From NCBI RefSeq assembly GCF_900107045.1, contig NZ_FNON01000005.1, positions 744,001-808,000 on the forward strand: a stretch of DNA of 64,000 nt, written 5' to 3'. Position numbers and translations under genes: made by a program. The stretch comes from Amycolatopsis xylanica (lineage in GTDB: Bacteria > Actinomycetota > Actinomycetes > Mycobacteriales > Pseudonocardiaceae). The notes below the pieces were generated by a model. The model made no database searches. It had not been told where the DNA came from and worked only from the letters and a program-made list of their open reading frames with translations. Shown piece by piece: positions 18,256 through 27,059 of this stretch; the first letter of the stretch is position 1, and every line of letters starts with the position of its first letter.

Positions 18256-18612
18256 TCAGGCGGCCACGAGCCGGCGCGGGCGCCGCAGCGCCAGGGTGAG
18301 GCTGCTCTGGCAGGCGGTGATCAGGCGGTCGGTCGCCGGGCTGTGGCCGTCACCGCAGCGGGGGCAGGCCATGGTGACCGTGCGGCCGAGCTGGTCGATC
18401 GCCACGGTCAGCCCGGCCGAGCAGGCACGGCACCATCGATGCCTGGTCACCTGGCTGACGTGCAGTGGTGACGCCACGCATTCGTGGATCCAGCGGCCGT
18501 GCACGTGGCAGGTGAGCCGGTCGTCCGGCGCGAGCCGCCCGGCGTCCTCGGCGCGGTCCTCCCAGGCCAGCCTGCCGGAAAGGGTCCATGGGTTCGTGGT
18601 CGTGGCGGTCAT
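18256..18612 (-). CDS. Hypothetical small protein with probable zinc-binding Cys/His pairs
   Basis: 118 residues, function not recognised. It contains candidate metal ligands in three groups: CHVHGRWIHEC, CRAC (in RHRWCRACSAG) and CPRCGDGH. Together they could form one or two zinc ribbons. The C-terminus is basic (LALRRPRRLVAA). The ATG at 18612 follows GGGGAG, whereas upstream in-frame starts lack an RBS. It is divergent from the chitinase gene, 182 nt away, so the two share an upstream region. Confidence 0.65.
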   Translation of the reverse strand: MTATTTNPWTLSGRLAWEDRAEDAGRLAPDDRLTCHVHGRWIHECVASPLHVSQVTRHRWCRACSAGLTVAIDQLGRTVTMACPRCGDGHSPATDRLITACQSSLTLALRRPRRLVAA

Positions 18613-18752
18613 TGTGCTCCCCTTCCGTGGCCTCTTGTCCCTTCGTCGAATCAGCTGCCCCGGGATCGACACGGCCGACCAAGATCTTCGCGAAAAGTGT
18701 CACCTCGGGTGCGGACCTGTGGCGCGCGTGGTCCTTCTGGACAGCGGCCAGA

Positions 18753-18765
18753 TTGGTCTAGACAA
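18753..18765. promoter_or_regulatory. DasR-type (dre) operator upstream of the chitinase
   Basis: TTGGTCTAGACAA is a near-perfect match to the palindromic DasR/chitin-responsive consensus TGGTCTAGACCA, with one mismatch in the right half. It sits 30 nt before the chitinase ATG. In streptomycetes DasR represses chitin genes until glucosamine-6-phosphate accumulates. A looser TGGTCC...GGACA pair lies just upstream, around 18729-18743. Confidence 0.6.
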
Positions 18766-18794
18766 TAAGGGTCACATCACACTGGAGGACCGCG

Positions 18795-20552
18795 ATGAGG
18801 CGTTCCAGACTGCTCGTGACCCTTGCCGTGCTCATGCTGGCCGCCTTCGGGGCCCCGGCCGCGAGCGCCGCCAACCTGTTGACCAATCCCGGTTTCGAAA
18901 GCGGCTCGACCGCGGGGTGGACTTGTCCGGCCGGAACGGTGGTGAGCAGCCCGGTGAACTCCGGCAGCTACGCGCTCGCCGCCACCGCCGCCGGCTCGGA
19001 CTACGCGCAGTGCGCGCAGACGGTGTCCGTCGTGCCGAACACCGCGTACACGGTTTCCGCCTGGGTACGGGGAAACCCGGTCTACCTCGGCATCACCGGC
19101 GGCCCGTCGACGTGGACGGCCGCGACCGGCTACACGAAGCTCTCGCTGTCGTTCACCACGACCGCGAACCAGACCTCGGCCCAGCTCTACCTGCACGGCT
19201 GGTACGGCGCGGGCACGTACAACGCCGACGACGTCACGCTCGACGGCCCGGGCGGCGGCACCCCGGGCGCGCCCAGCGCACCCGGCACGCCCTCGGTCGG
19301 CACGGTCACCGCGGACTCGATCGCGCTGAGCTGGCCGGCGGTCACCGGCGCCACCGGGTACCGGGTGTACGAGAACGGCGCGGTGAAGTCGACCGTCACC
19401 GGCACCTCGGCCACCCTGTCCGGGCTCGCCGTGTGCTCGTCGCACAGTTACTCGGTCTCCGCCTACAACGCGGCGGGGGAGTCGCCACGCAGCGCCGAAG
19501 CGAGCGCGACCACCTCCGGCTGCACGGACACCGGCCTGCCGAAACACGCGCTGATCGGCTACCTGCACGCCAGCTTCGCCAACGGCTCCGGCTACACGAA
19601 GATGGCGGACGTCCCGGCCGCGTGGGACATCATCAACCTCGCGTTCGGCGAGCCGACCTCGGTGACCTCGGGCGACATCCGGTTCACCCGCTGCCCGGTC
19701 GCGGAATGCCCGGCCGTGGAGAGCGACGCCGACTTCATCGCCGCCATCCGCGCCAAACAGGCGCAGGGCAAGAAGGTGCTGATCTCGATCGGCGGCCAGA
19801 ACGGCCAGGTCCAGCTCTCGTCGACGGCCGCGCGGGACAAGTTCGTCAGCTCGGTCTCGGCGATCATCGACAAGTACGGTCTCAACGGCCTCGACGTCGA
19901 CTTCGAGGGCCACTCTCTCGCGCTGAACTCCGGCGACACCGACTTCCGCAACCCCACCACCCCGGTGATCGTCAACCTGATCTCGGCGCTGAAGTCGCTG
20001 AAAGCCAAGTACGGCAGCGGTTTCGTGCTGACGATGGCGCCGGAGACGTTCTTCGTCCAGGTCGGCTACCAGTTCTACGGCGGGGTCGGCGGCGGCGACA
20101 CCCGCACCGGCGCGTACCTGCCGGTCATCCACGCGCTGCGTGACGCGCTGACCGTGCTGCACGTCCAGGACTACAACTCCGGTCCGGTGATGGGCCTGGA
20201 CCAGCAGTACCACTTCATGGGCGGCGCGGACTTCCACATCGCGATGACCGACATGCTCAAGGCCGGTTTCAGCGTGTCGACCACGGGCAACTTCTTCCCC
20301 GGCCTGCGCCCCGACCAGATCGCGATCGGCCTCCCGGCCGCGGTCAGCGCTGGCAACGGCTACACGGCGCCCGCCGCGGTGCAGTCGGCGCTGACCTGCC
20401 TCGTCAAGAACTCGGGCTGTGGGTCGTACACGCTGCGCGGCGGCGCTTCCCCGGCGCTGCGCGGGCTGATGACGTGGTCGATCAACTGGGACCGCTACTA
20501 CAACTGGGAGTTCCAGAACTCGCACGAGCCGTTCCTGAACGGGCTCCCGTAA
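18795..20552 (+). CDS. Secreted GH18 chitinase with CBM and fibronectin type III modules
   Basis: 585 residues. Signal peptide (ending AAFGAPAASA), then a beta-sandwich carbohydrate-binding module (NLLTNPGFESGSTAGWTC ... YNADDVTLDG), a FnIII domain (PGTPSVGTVTADSIALSW ... EASATTSG) and a GH18 barrel. The catalytic motif DxxDxDxE appears as NGLDVDFEG, with the proton donor near Glu371. It hydrolyses chitin with retention by substrate assistance. The final residues MTWSINWDRYYNWEF match the ChiC/ChiD-like subgroup. A dre-like site sits in the promoter. A hairpin follows the stop by 5 nt. Confidence 0.93.
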   Translation: MRRSRLLVTLAVLMLAAFGAPAASAANLLTNPGFESGSTAGWTCPAGTVVSSPVNSGSYALAATAAGSDYAQCAQTVSVVPNTAYTVSAWVRGNPVYLGITGGPSTWTAATGYTKLSLSFTTTANQTSAQLYLHGWYGAGTYNADDVTLDGPGGGTPGAPSAPGTPSVGTVTADSIALSWPAVTGATGYRVYENGAVKSTVTGTSATLSGLAVCSSHSYSVSAYNAAGESPRSAEASATTSGCTDTGLPKHALIGYLHASFANGSGYTKMADVPAAWDIINLAFGEPTSVTSGDIRFTRCPVAECPAVESDADFIAAIRAKQAQGKKVLISIGGQNGQVQLSSTAARDKFVSSVSAIIDKYGLNGLDVDFEGHSLALNSGDTDFRNPTTPVIVNLISALKSLKAKYGSGFVLTMAPETFFVQVGYQFYGGVGGGDTRTGAYLPVIHALRDALTVLHVQDYNSGPVMGLDQQYHFMGGADFHIAMTDMLKAGFSVSTTGNFFPGLRPDQIAIGLPAAVSAGNGYTAPAAVQSALTCLVKNSGCGSYTLRGGASPALRGLMTWSINWDRYYNWEFQNSHEPFLNGLP

Positions 20553-20557
20553 GCCGG

Positions 20558-20603
20558 GTCGTGAGTGTTCCGACCGGTTAGAACCGGCCGGAACACTCAC
20601 GAC
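20558..20603. terminator. 46-nt hairpin, copy 4 of 8
   Basis: Left inner arm TTCCGACC, right GGCCGGAA: one G-T type mismatch, so the arms are slightly diverged. It lies between the chitinase stop and the next gene's ribosome binding site. Confidence 0.6.
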
Positions 20604-20618
20604 AGGGAAGATGGCGTC

Positions 20619-21185
20619 ATGCGAAAACTGATCTACGGCATGAACCTGAGCCTGGACGGCTACATCGCCGCGCCCGGCGACGACATCGGCTGGAGCGAGC
20701 CGAGCGACGAGCTGTTCGAGTGGTGGCTCGAGCGGGAGCAGGCGATCGGCACGTTCCTGTACGGGCGCGGGCTGTGGGAGACGATGAGCTCCTACTGGCC
20801 GACCGGCGATGAGCAGCCGGGCGCCACCGAGGCCGAGATCGCGTTCGCGCGGAACTGGCGGGACACGCCGAAGGTGGTGTTCTCGTCCACCGCGAGCGAG
20901 GTCGACTGGAACACCCGGGTGGTGACCGGCGACGCGGTCGCCGAGATCACCCGCCTCAAGGCCGGGGACGGCGGCCCGCTGCGGGTCGGCGGTGCGGCGC
21001 TGGGCGCGGCGGCCATGCGGGCCGGGCTGGTCGACGAGTACGAGATCGTCACCCACCCGGTGCTCGTGGGCGGGGGCAAACCGTTCTTCACCACGCTGGA
21101 CGGCTGGGTGAACCTGGACCTGGTCGAGACGCGGGGTTTTCCGGGCGGGGTCGTCATGACCAGGTATGAGAAGCGGCCCGCGTGA
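20619..21185 (+). CDS. Dihydrofolate reductase-family (RibD C-terminal-like) protein
   Basis: 188 residues. It begins MRKLIYGMNLSLDGYIA, the typical start of stand-alone RibD_C/YwjB-like proteins, and contains GTFLYGRGLWETM and RVGGAALGAAAM, the nucleotide-binding parts of the DHFR fold. It probably reduces a small heterocycle with NAD(P)H; the substrate is unknown. The ATG at 20619 follows AGGGAAG. An in-frame upstream start lies within the hairpin and encodes only hairpin sequence, so it is rejected. Confidence 0.85.
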   Translation: MRKLIYGMNLSLDGYIAAPGDDIGWSEPSDELFEWWLEREQAIGTFLYGRGLWETMSSYWPTGDEQPGATEAEIAFARNWRDTPKVVFSSTASEVDWNTRVVTGDAVAEITRLKAGDGGPLRVGGAALGAAAMRAGLVDEYEIVTHPVLVGGGKPFFTTLDGWVNLDLVETRGFPGGVVMTRYEKRPA

Positions 21186-21351
21186 ACCGCTCCCGGCCCG
21201 GCCCGGCGGGGCGTTATTTCTGGCCTATGCGCTGGTCACAGCAGGTGTCACCCGACCGGTCACGATTCGCCGCGACGTCACCTGACTCGGGTTGTCGAGG
21301 CCATGCGGCTCTGCGACGATGCTTCCCCTGTCGCGACTAAGGAGCACTGTC

Positions 21352-21768
21352 ATGGCTTCACGGCTCAACCCGTACATCGGCTTCGGCGGAAACGCGCGGG
21401 AGGCGATGGAGTTCTACAAGGAGGTCTTCGGCGGCACCCTGGTGCTGAACACCTTCGGCGACTTCGGTGACAAGGAGGCGCCGAACGCGAACAACATCAT
21501 GCACGGCCAGCTCGAGACCGACAGCGGCTACACGATCATGGGCGCGGACTCCGGGCCCGCCGAAGAGTACAAGCCGAGCGACACGATCTCGGTCAGCCTC
21601 AGCGGCGACGACGCGGACGAGCTGCGTGGGTATTGGGAAAAGCTCTCCTCGGGCGGAACGGTCGCCGTGCCGCTGGAGAAGCAGATGTGGGGCGACGAGT
21701 TCGGCATGTGCGCCGACAGGTTCGGGATCACCTGGATGGTCAACATCGTGGCCGCGCAGCAGGCGTGA
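21352..21768 (+). CDS. VOC-superfamily (PhnB/glyoxalase-like) protein
   Basis: 138 residues: RLNPYIGFGGNAREAMEFYKEVFGG at the N-terminus and WGDEFGMCADRFGITWMVNI at the C-terminus are the two beta-alpha-beta halves of the PhnB-type VOC fold. AAGGAG precedes the ATG. Members are dioxygenases, isomerases or antibiotic-binding proteins. Metal ligands are not fully conserved here, so a catalytic role is uncertain. Confidence 0.85.
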   Translation: MASRLNPYIGFGGNAREAMEFYKEVFGGTLVLNTFGDFGDKEAPNANNIMHGQLETDSGYTIMGADSGPAEEYKPSDTISVSLSGDDADELRGYWEKLSSGGTVAVPLEKQMWGDEFGMCADRFGITWMVNIVAAQQA

Positions 21769-21784
21769 CCCGCTGACCGCCCGG

Positions 21785-21826
21785 AGGCCTGATCTCGTTG
21801 GACGCCAACGGGATCAGGCCTTTTTT
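21785..21826 (+). terminator. Rho-independent terminator
   Basis: AGGCCTGATC and GATCAGGCCT form a long stem through an inner CGTTGG/CCAACG pair, directly followed by a run of T. It terminates the VOC gene on the plus strand. Confidence 0.85.
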
Positions 21827-21971
21827 CAGCGATAGAAGGAGCCGCTCCACCTTTGGTGTAGGCGCACCAGGTGAACCTGGCCACAGTGGCGCGGACATGT
21901 GTGCGAAGCACCCGTGTCACTCGTTCGGCGGTGTTTACATGACCACCCCCGCCGGACGACGAAGGTGACAC

Positions 21972-22337
21972 ATGATCGGATTCGAAACAGACCTGCAGGA
22001 CCTCAGGGACGCCAGCGGGCATCTCGGGGCCGCGGCCGACGCCGCCGAGCAGGCCCACGCCGGGGTGCGCAAGCTCGACGTCCCGACCGCGCCGGAGGGC
22101 GGCGGGATCTTCGACATCGGCGCCATGATGCCGGTGTACAACGTCTTCGGGCGCACGCTGGGCATGCCCGCGGTTTCCCAGGCCTTCGAGAAGCACCGCG
22201 AGCAGATCCTCGACCTGATCGGGCAGCTGCAGCGGAGCACCCGCGACACCAGCCACGCGCTGCTCACGGTCGCCGACATGTACGCGAAGGCCGAGGCCGA
22301 CGCGCAGGCGAGCCTGCACCGGGCCGCGCAGGGCTAG
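21972..22337 (+). CDS. ESX/WXG100-like small helical protein
   Basis: 121 residues, mainly two helices (ETDLQDLRDASGHLGAAADAAEQA and LTVADMYAKAEADAQASLH), of the size and type secreted by type VII systems. The central Trp-x-Gly motif is not clear. It is followed 10 nt later by a large helical protein and then by a YbaB-like protein, a common ESX accessory set in Pseudonocardiaceae. No secretion ATPase is present, so it would use a system encoded elsewhere. Confidence 0.65.
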   Translation: MIGFETDLQDLRDASGHLGAAADAAEQAHAGVRKLDVPTAPEGGGIFDIGAMMPVYNVFGRTLGMPAVSQAFEKHREQILDLIGQLQRSTRDTSHALLTVADMYAKAEADAQASLHRAAQG

Positions 22338-22347
22338 GGGGACGATC

Positions 22348-23409
22348 ATGGACGACGACTATTTCGGCGCGCTCGACGAAGACGTCGAGACCAAGGGCTG
22401 GGGCGCGGACTCCCGCAAGGACCGGGTCAAGCTCATGGAAGGCCTCGAAGGCGACATGCGCGAGGGCTGCGAAACGGCGCTCAACGCGTTGGAGCGCCTG
22501 CGGTTCTCCGACATCATGTTCGGCGTCGACGAGTGGTACGACAAGGCGCAGAAGGACATCGCGAATGTCTTCCACGAGTTCGACGACGCCGAGATCGAGA
22601 ACGACGCCAAGGACAGCCTGCAGGGCATGATCAACGACCTCGACAAGGTCTGGCGCACGCTGCAGGACGACTCCAGGGCCGAGCTCGACCAGGCCGAGAA
22701 GCGCATGGAGTACTGGCGCGGCGAGGCGGCCAACACGGTGAAGGCCTACATCAAGGGCCTCGCCGACGCGTACACGCGGGTCGAATCGAAGATCACCGTG
22801 CTCGAGGCCGACGTGGTCGCCGCACGCGAGGCCATCGCGTCCGCGCGTGAAGACCTCTGCACGCTTGCCAAGGCTTACGACGAGCAGGCCGAGCAGTTCG
22901 TCAAGGACGCCGAAGAGGCCCATGACGCCAAGCTGTACAAGGTGTTCGCGGGTGCGTTCGCCGGCGCCATCGCGGGTCTGCTCACCGTCGCCACCGCGGG
23001 CGTCGCGGCGCCCGCGGGCGCCGCGATCTTCACCGCGGCCAACGGCGCGCTGGTCGCGGGCAACGCCGCCGGGTCGGCGATCGGCGCGGCCGTCGGGCTC
23101 ATCGGCGAGCCGAGCGGCAAGAGCGGCATGGAGCTGCATTCGAACTTCATGAAGAGCGTCGGCAAGATCCGCGAGGCCGCGGCCGAGGCGGCGAGCACCC
23201 TCGCCGACCGCATCGGCAACGACATGAAGGACCTGCCGAGGATCCCGCCGCCGCCGGACGTCAGCCCCGGCGACACCTTCGACCCGTCGAAGTTCGAGAC
23301 CGACCGCACGTCCAAGGAGACCGAGAAGCGGGTCCGCGACTCCAACACCGACATCTCGCCGGACGGCAGGACCCACAGCGGCCCGATGGAACTGGGGACG
23401 CTGGACTAG
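22348..23409 (+). CDS. Long helical ESX-substrate-like protein with hydrophobic hairpin
   Basis: 353 residues, mostly helical and highly charged, with a WRG turn in MEYWRGEAANTVKAYIKGL. Two long Ala/Gly-rich hydrophobic segments follow (FAGAFAGAIAGLLTVATAG, and the region around residues 225-255). The C-terminal tail is Pro/Asp-rich. The architecture resembles long WXG100-type proteins and pore-forming toxins, but no catalytic or polymorphic-toxin domain is recognised. It sits between two ESX-type genes, with its stop adjacent to the next ATG. Confidence 0.6.
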   Translation: MDDDYFGALDEDVETKGWGADSRKDRVKLMEGLEGDMREGCETALNALERLRFSDIMFGVDEWYDKAQKDIANVFHEFDDAEIENDAKDSLQGMINDLDKVWRTLQDDSRAELDQAEKRMEYWRGEAANTVKAYIKGLADAYTRVESKITVLEADVVAAREAIASAREDLCTLAKAYDEQAEQFVKDAEEAHDAKLYKVFAGAFAGAIAGLLTVATAGVAAPAGAAIFTAANGALVAGNAAGSAIGAAVGLIGEPSGKSGMELHSNFMKSVGKIREAAAEAASTLADRIGNDMKDLPRIPPPPDVSPGDTFDPSKFETDRTSKETEKRVRDSNTDISPDGRTHSGPMELGTLD

Positions 23410-23880
23410 ATGACGGAGAAGCGGAACCCCGCGCCGTCGGCGAAGCCGGATCGCGCGGCCATGGTGGCCGCGCTTTCCGCGCTTTCGGTGGACTCGGCGT
23501 CCCCGGACGGCGCGGTCGCCGTCTCGGTCAACACCGACGGGGTGATGACCAGCCTGCGGCTTTCGGACGCCATCCGGCGCATGTCGCCCGACGAGATCGC
23601 GGACCTCGTGGTGCGCACCTACGTTGACGCGCAACGGAAGTCGGCCGAACGCAGCGCCGAGCTGATGCGCCCGCTCGGCAACGCGGGCTACCTGGCCGAC
23701 CGCCTGCGCTGGCGTCTGCAGTTCGAGCCGTCCACGCAGGCCGTCGAGCGCCCTGCGCCCGCTGAGAAGGCGATACTCCGGGACCGGTCGGCGGACGGCC
23801 CGCCGCGGCCGTCGAACAAGGCGCCCGAGACGGACGACGAGTGGTACGACAAGGGCGTGCGGTTCGACCCGGCGTGGTGA
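23410..23880 (+). CDS. YbaB/EbfC-like (EspL-type) protein of the ESX gene set
   Basis: 156 residues. The segment AVAVSVNTDGVMTSLRLSDAIRRMSPDEIADLVVRTYVDAQRKSAE has the strand-strand-helix pattern of the YbaB family found beside ESX genes. The C-terminal tail is charged. It starts immediately after the preceding stop, so translation is coupled. The likely role is a cytoplasmic accessory or chaperone of secretion, by analogy with EspL. Confidence 0.65.
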   Translation: MTEKRNPAPSAKPDRAAMVAALSALSVDSASPDGAVAVSVNTDGVMTSLRLSDAIRRMSPDEIADLVVRTYVDAQRKSAERSAELMRPLGNAGYLADRLRWRLQFEPSTQAVERPAPAEKAILRDRSADGPPRPSNKAPETDDEWYDKGVRFDPAW

Positions 23881-23968
23881 GGCGGTTGGTGCCGATTCGA
23901 TATCCGAGGGTAACCACCCGAGGCGTTCCCGCGACTCCTTCACAGGTGGGTGTGAAAGGGTGGAGCCG

Positions 23969-25420
23969 ATGAACTCTTCACGGGATTCGGACGAGGGCGC
24001 CGGGTGGTACAGCACGGCGCCGGGCAAGTGGAAGCTCGACGTCCCGCCCGGCGCGCGGCCGAATTCGTGGCTGCGGCCCAAGACGTTGTGGCAGTCCCGC
24101 AACGACATCATCGCCAAGTGGATCGACCCGGTCGACGCGGCGCGCAAGCGCTGGGTCGAGCTCGCCAAGCCGACCGGCGGTGACTTCGTCGTCGACCGCG
24201 GCACGGACGCCGAGTACTCGATGCTGGTCGTCGGCGACACCGGCGAGGGCGACGATTCGCAGTACGCGGTCGTGCCAGCGCTGCGTGCCCAGACCGGTGT
24301 CGACTTCGCCGTGATCTGCAGCGATGTCATCTATCCGACCGGCGACCTCGGTGACTACCACTACAAGTTCTTCCACCCGTACCGTGAGCTGGACTGGCCG
24401 TTTTACGCCATTCCCGGCAACCACGACTGGTACGACGGGCTGCGCGGGTTCATGCGGATCTTCTGCGGGCTCGAAGACGACGGCCAGCGGCTCGACTTCG
24501 GCTCGGGCCCGCGCGCGTGGTTCGCCAGGAAGCTGTGGCGGCGCAACGGCAAGGTGACCGCCGAGCAGCTCGACGAGGCCAAGCGACTGCGGTCGAAGCC
24601 GAGCCAGACGAGCAGGCAGCCCGCGCCGTACTTCGCGATCGACAAGGGCCCGGTCCGGTTCGTCTGCATCGACACCGGCATCGGCGGCCTGGTCGACGAC
24701 GAGCAGCGCGCCTGGCTGGAGCGGGTCTCGCTGGAGAACGACCGCCCGAAGATCCTGCTCACCGGCAAGCCGATCTACGTCAACGGCCGGTACCGGCCCG
24801 GCGGCGTCGACGACATCGTGCGGAACCCGAAGGCGAACTACGTGCTCGCCATCGGCGGTGACACCCACAACTACCAGCGGTATCCGGTGCGGGTCGGCGA
24901 CCGCGTGATCCAGTACGTGGTCAGCGGCGGCGGGGGCGCGTACCTGCACGCCACCCACTGGATCCCCGAGGTGGACGTCGCGGGCGTGACCGAGGAGCAG
25001 TTCAAGTGCTACCCGCTGCGCCGCGACTCGCTCGCCCGGTTCTCGCAGATCATCGACAGCAAGCTGCTGTTCGGGCTCGGCCTCGCGGTCGTCAAGCCAG
25101 GCCAGGCGGCCGCGTACTTCGAGCGCCACCGTGGCATCAACGCCCAGTCGAACCGGAAAAGCGACGCCAAACTCCGCCGTTCGCAGCGGCTGAAGGCACA
25201 GGCGCTCGGCCGGATCCGGTTCGGGCACCTGTTCCATCGCTACGGTTCCGAGCTTTTCGACTTCAACGACCCGCCGATGTTCAAGCACTTCCTGAGGCTG
25301 GACATCCGCGCGGACGGCCTGACCATGACCTGCGTCGGCGTGACCGGCAGCGCCGACACCGAGGGCACGCCGAGCGTCGAAGACAAGATCGAAGTTCCGT
25401 ATGTCGCTTGGCGCGGCTGA
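23969..25420 (+). CDS. Calcineurin-like metallophosphoesterase
   Basis: 483 residues. The di-metal signatures appear in order as LVVGDTGEGD, YPTGDLGDYHYKF, IPGNHDWYDGL and GGDTHNYQRY, giving the Asp/Asn/His ligands of the family. No signal peptide or membrane segment is visible. The region after the core (FERHRGINAQSNRKSDAKLRR) is basic. The ATG at 23969, with GGTGGAG just ahead, is preferred over the GTG at 23960. The substrate is unknown. It follows the ESX set by about 90 nt with the same orientation. Confidence 0.85.
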   Translation: MNSSRDSDEGAGWYSTAPGKWKLDVPPGARPNSWLRPKTLWQSRNDIIAKWIDPVDAARKRWVELAKPTGGDFVVDRGTDAEYSMLVVGDTGEGDDSQYAVVPALRAQTGVDFAVICSDVIYPTGDLGDYHYKFFHPYRELDWPFYAIPGNHDWYDGLRGFMRIFCGLEDDGQRLDFGSGPRAWFARKLWRRNGKVTAEQLDEAKRLRSKPSQTSRQPAPYFAIDKGPVRFVCIDTGIGGLVDDEQRAWLERVSLENDRPKILLTGKPIYVNGRYRPGGVDDIVRNPKANYVLAIGGDTHNYQRYPVRVGDRVIQYVVSGGGGAYLHATHWIPEVDVAGVTEEQFKCYPLRRDSLARFSQIIDSKLLFGLGLAVVKPGQAAAYFERHRGINAQSNRKSDAKLRRSQRLKAQALGRIRFGHLFHRYGSELFDFNDPPMFKHFLRLDIRADGLTMTCVGVTGSADTEGTPSVEDKIEVPYVAWRG

Positions 25421-25465
25421 CAACGCGGCCACGTTGCCCGGATCGGCGTAGGGAAGACTGCTCGC

Positions 25466-26017
25466 ATGGAAGAGCAGTTCACCAAGGGGCACTTGGTCAC
25501 GCTGATGATCAGCTCGCTGATCGCCACCGGTTTCGGTGCGGGCTGGTGGTTTTCCGGCACCGCCGCCGTGAACGGCCCGAAGACCGTCCTCGTGGTGCTC
25601 GGCATCGTGGTCGTCGTGGCACTGGTGGCGTGGATCGTGGCCTTGGGCCGCCGGGGCGCCGATCTGCCCGCCGGCGGCGGGCGCGGTGACAGCCCGTTCG
25701 GCAAGCAGTACGGCATCTCGGTGCTGCTGATGGTCGTCGGGATCTTCGCGGGCGCGCGGGTGCTCAGCGGGGTGTTCGACCTGCCGCAAGCCGTCCCCGC
25801 CTGGGTGCTGCTGCTCGTCGGCCTGCACTTCCTGCCGTTCTCGCGGCTCTTCGGCACCCGCCGGTTCCTCGTGCTCGCGATCCTGCTGTGCGTGGTCGCG
25901 GTGGCCGCCGCCGTGCTGGGTGCCGCCGGTCAGGAATGGGCTTGGCGGACGGTGCCGGGCTTCGGGGGCGCGGTCGTGCTGTGGGGGACGGCCGTCGCGG
26001 GGCTGCGCTCGCGCTGA
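25466..26017 (+). CDS. Hypothetical integral membrane protein
   Basis: 183 residues with about five hydrophobic helices (for example LVTLMISSLIATGFGAGWWF, TVLVVLGIVVVVALVAWIVA, WVLLLVGLHFLPF). Family not recognised. It ends 34 nt before the RNase Z start, same strand. No charged catalytic motif is visible. Confidence 0.7.
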   Translation: MEEQFTKGHLVTLMISSLIATGFGAGWWFSGTAAVNGPKTVLVVLGIVVVVALVAWIVALGRRGADLPAGGGRGDSPFGKQYGISVLLMVVGIFAGARVLSGVFDLPQAVPAWVLLLVGLHFLPFSRLFGTRRFLVLAILLCVVAVAAAVLGAAGQEWAWRTVPGFGGAVVLWGTAVAGLRSR

Positions 26018-26051
26018 AAACCCGCTTGCCGCGCGCCGGTACGGTTTCGGG

Positions 26052-26972
26052 GTGTCCATTCGCGAGCTGGTGGTGCTGGGAACCGCGAGTCAGGTGCCGA
26101 CGAGGCGGCGCAACCACAACGGCTACCTCCTGCGCTGGGGCGCCGAAGGCATCCTCTTCGACCCCGGCGAGGGCACACAGCGGCAGATGCTGCTGGCGGG
26201 CGTCGCCGCGACCGACCTCACCCGGATCTGCCTGACGCACTTCCACGGCGACCATTGCCTGGGCGTGCCGGGCATCATCCAGCGCCTCTCGCTCGACGGG
26301 GTCCGCCATCCGGTGCACGCGCACTTCCCGGCTTCGGGACGGCACTTCTTCGAGCGGCTGCGGCACGCGACCACGTTCTACGAGGTCGCGGAGCTGCGCG
26401 AGGAACCGGTGACCGGGGACGGGCCGATCGCGAACGGTGCTTTCGGGGTGCTCGAGGCGCGCTCGCTCAGCCATGGCGTGGAGGCGTTCGGGTACCGGCT
26501 GGTCGAACCCGACGGCAGGCAGATGCTGCCGGAACGGCTCCGCGAGCTGGGCGTGGCCGGGCCCGCCGTCGGCGAGCTGCAGCGGACCGGCGCGATCACG
26601 ACCGGCGGGCGCACCGTCCGGCTGGAGGAAGTCAGCCTGCCGCGCAAGGGACAGCGGTTCGCGTTCGTGATGGACACCCGCCTGTGCGACGGCGTCTTCG
26701 CGCTCGCCGAGGGCGCCGACATGCTCGTGATCGAGTCGACCTTTCTCAGCGAGGACACCGCGCTGGCCGAGCAGGTCGGGCATCTCACCGCGGCGCAGGC
26801 GGGCCGGGTCGCGGCCGAGAGCGGGGTCCGGCTGCTGGTGCTCACGCACTTCTCGCAGCGATACCCGGACGCTTCGCGGTTCTACGAGGAGGCTCGGGCG
26901 GAATTCGACGGCGAGATCGTGGTCGCCGAAGACCTGATGCGCATCGCCGTCCCGAAGCGCCCGTCCGCATGA
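26052..26972 (+). CDS. rnz: Ribonuclease Z (tRNA 3'-processing endonuclease)
   Basis: 306 residues of the metallo-beta-lactamase fold. The metal motif is THFHGDHCLGVPG, with further ligands in SLSHGVEAFGY, FVMDTRLCD and VLTHFSQRY. It removes 3' trailers from tRNA precursors. The GTG start at 26052 gives the family N-terminus SIRELVVLGTASQVPT; the in-frame upstream part overlaps the membrane gene and is not coding. The first block has NHNGYLL as in other bacterial RNase Z proteins. Confidence 0.92.
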   Translation: MSIRELVVLGTASQVPTRRRNHNGYLLRWGAEGILFDPGEGTQRQMLLAGVAATDLTRICLTHFHGDHCLGVPGIIQRLSLDGVRHPVHAHFPASGRHFFERLRHATTFYEVAELREEPVTGDGPIANGAFGVLEARSLSHGVEAFGYRLVEPDGRQMLPERLRELGVAGPAVGELQRTGAITTGGRTVRLEEVSLPRKGQRFAFVMDTRLCDGVFALAEGADMLVIESTFLSEDTALAEQVGHLTAAQAGRVAAESGVRLLVLTHFSQRYPDASRFYEEARAEFDGEIVVAEDLMRIAVPKRPSA

Positions 26973-27059
26973 ACGACCCCACGGTGTACTGATCACACGA
27001 ACGTGGCACCGCGCGGCGGCTTGATCGGCTCTTGGCGACAATCGGAGCCGGAGGCGGTC

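Noticed and set aside
20565..20618. Start with N-terminus MFRPVRTGRNTH
   Set aside because: The same N-terminus appears at several hairpin copies because it is the translation of the hairpin itself; the real start of the reductase-like gene is at 20619.
23978..26059. 693-residue open frame on the minus strand
   Set aside because: It covers three plus-strand genes with clear families and has no recognisable motif or RBS.
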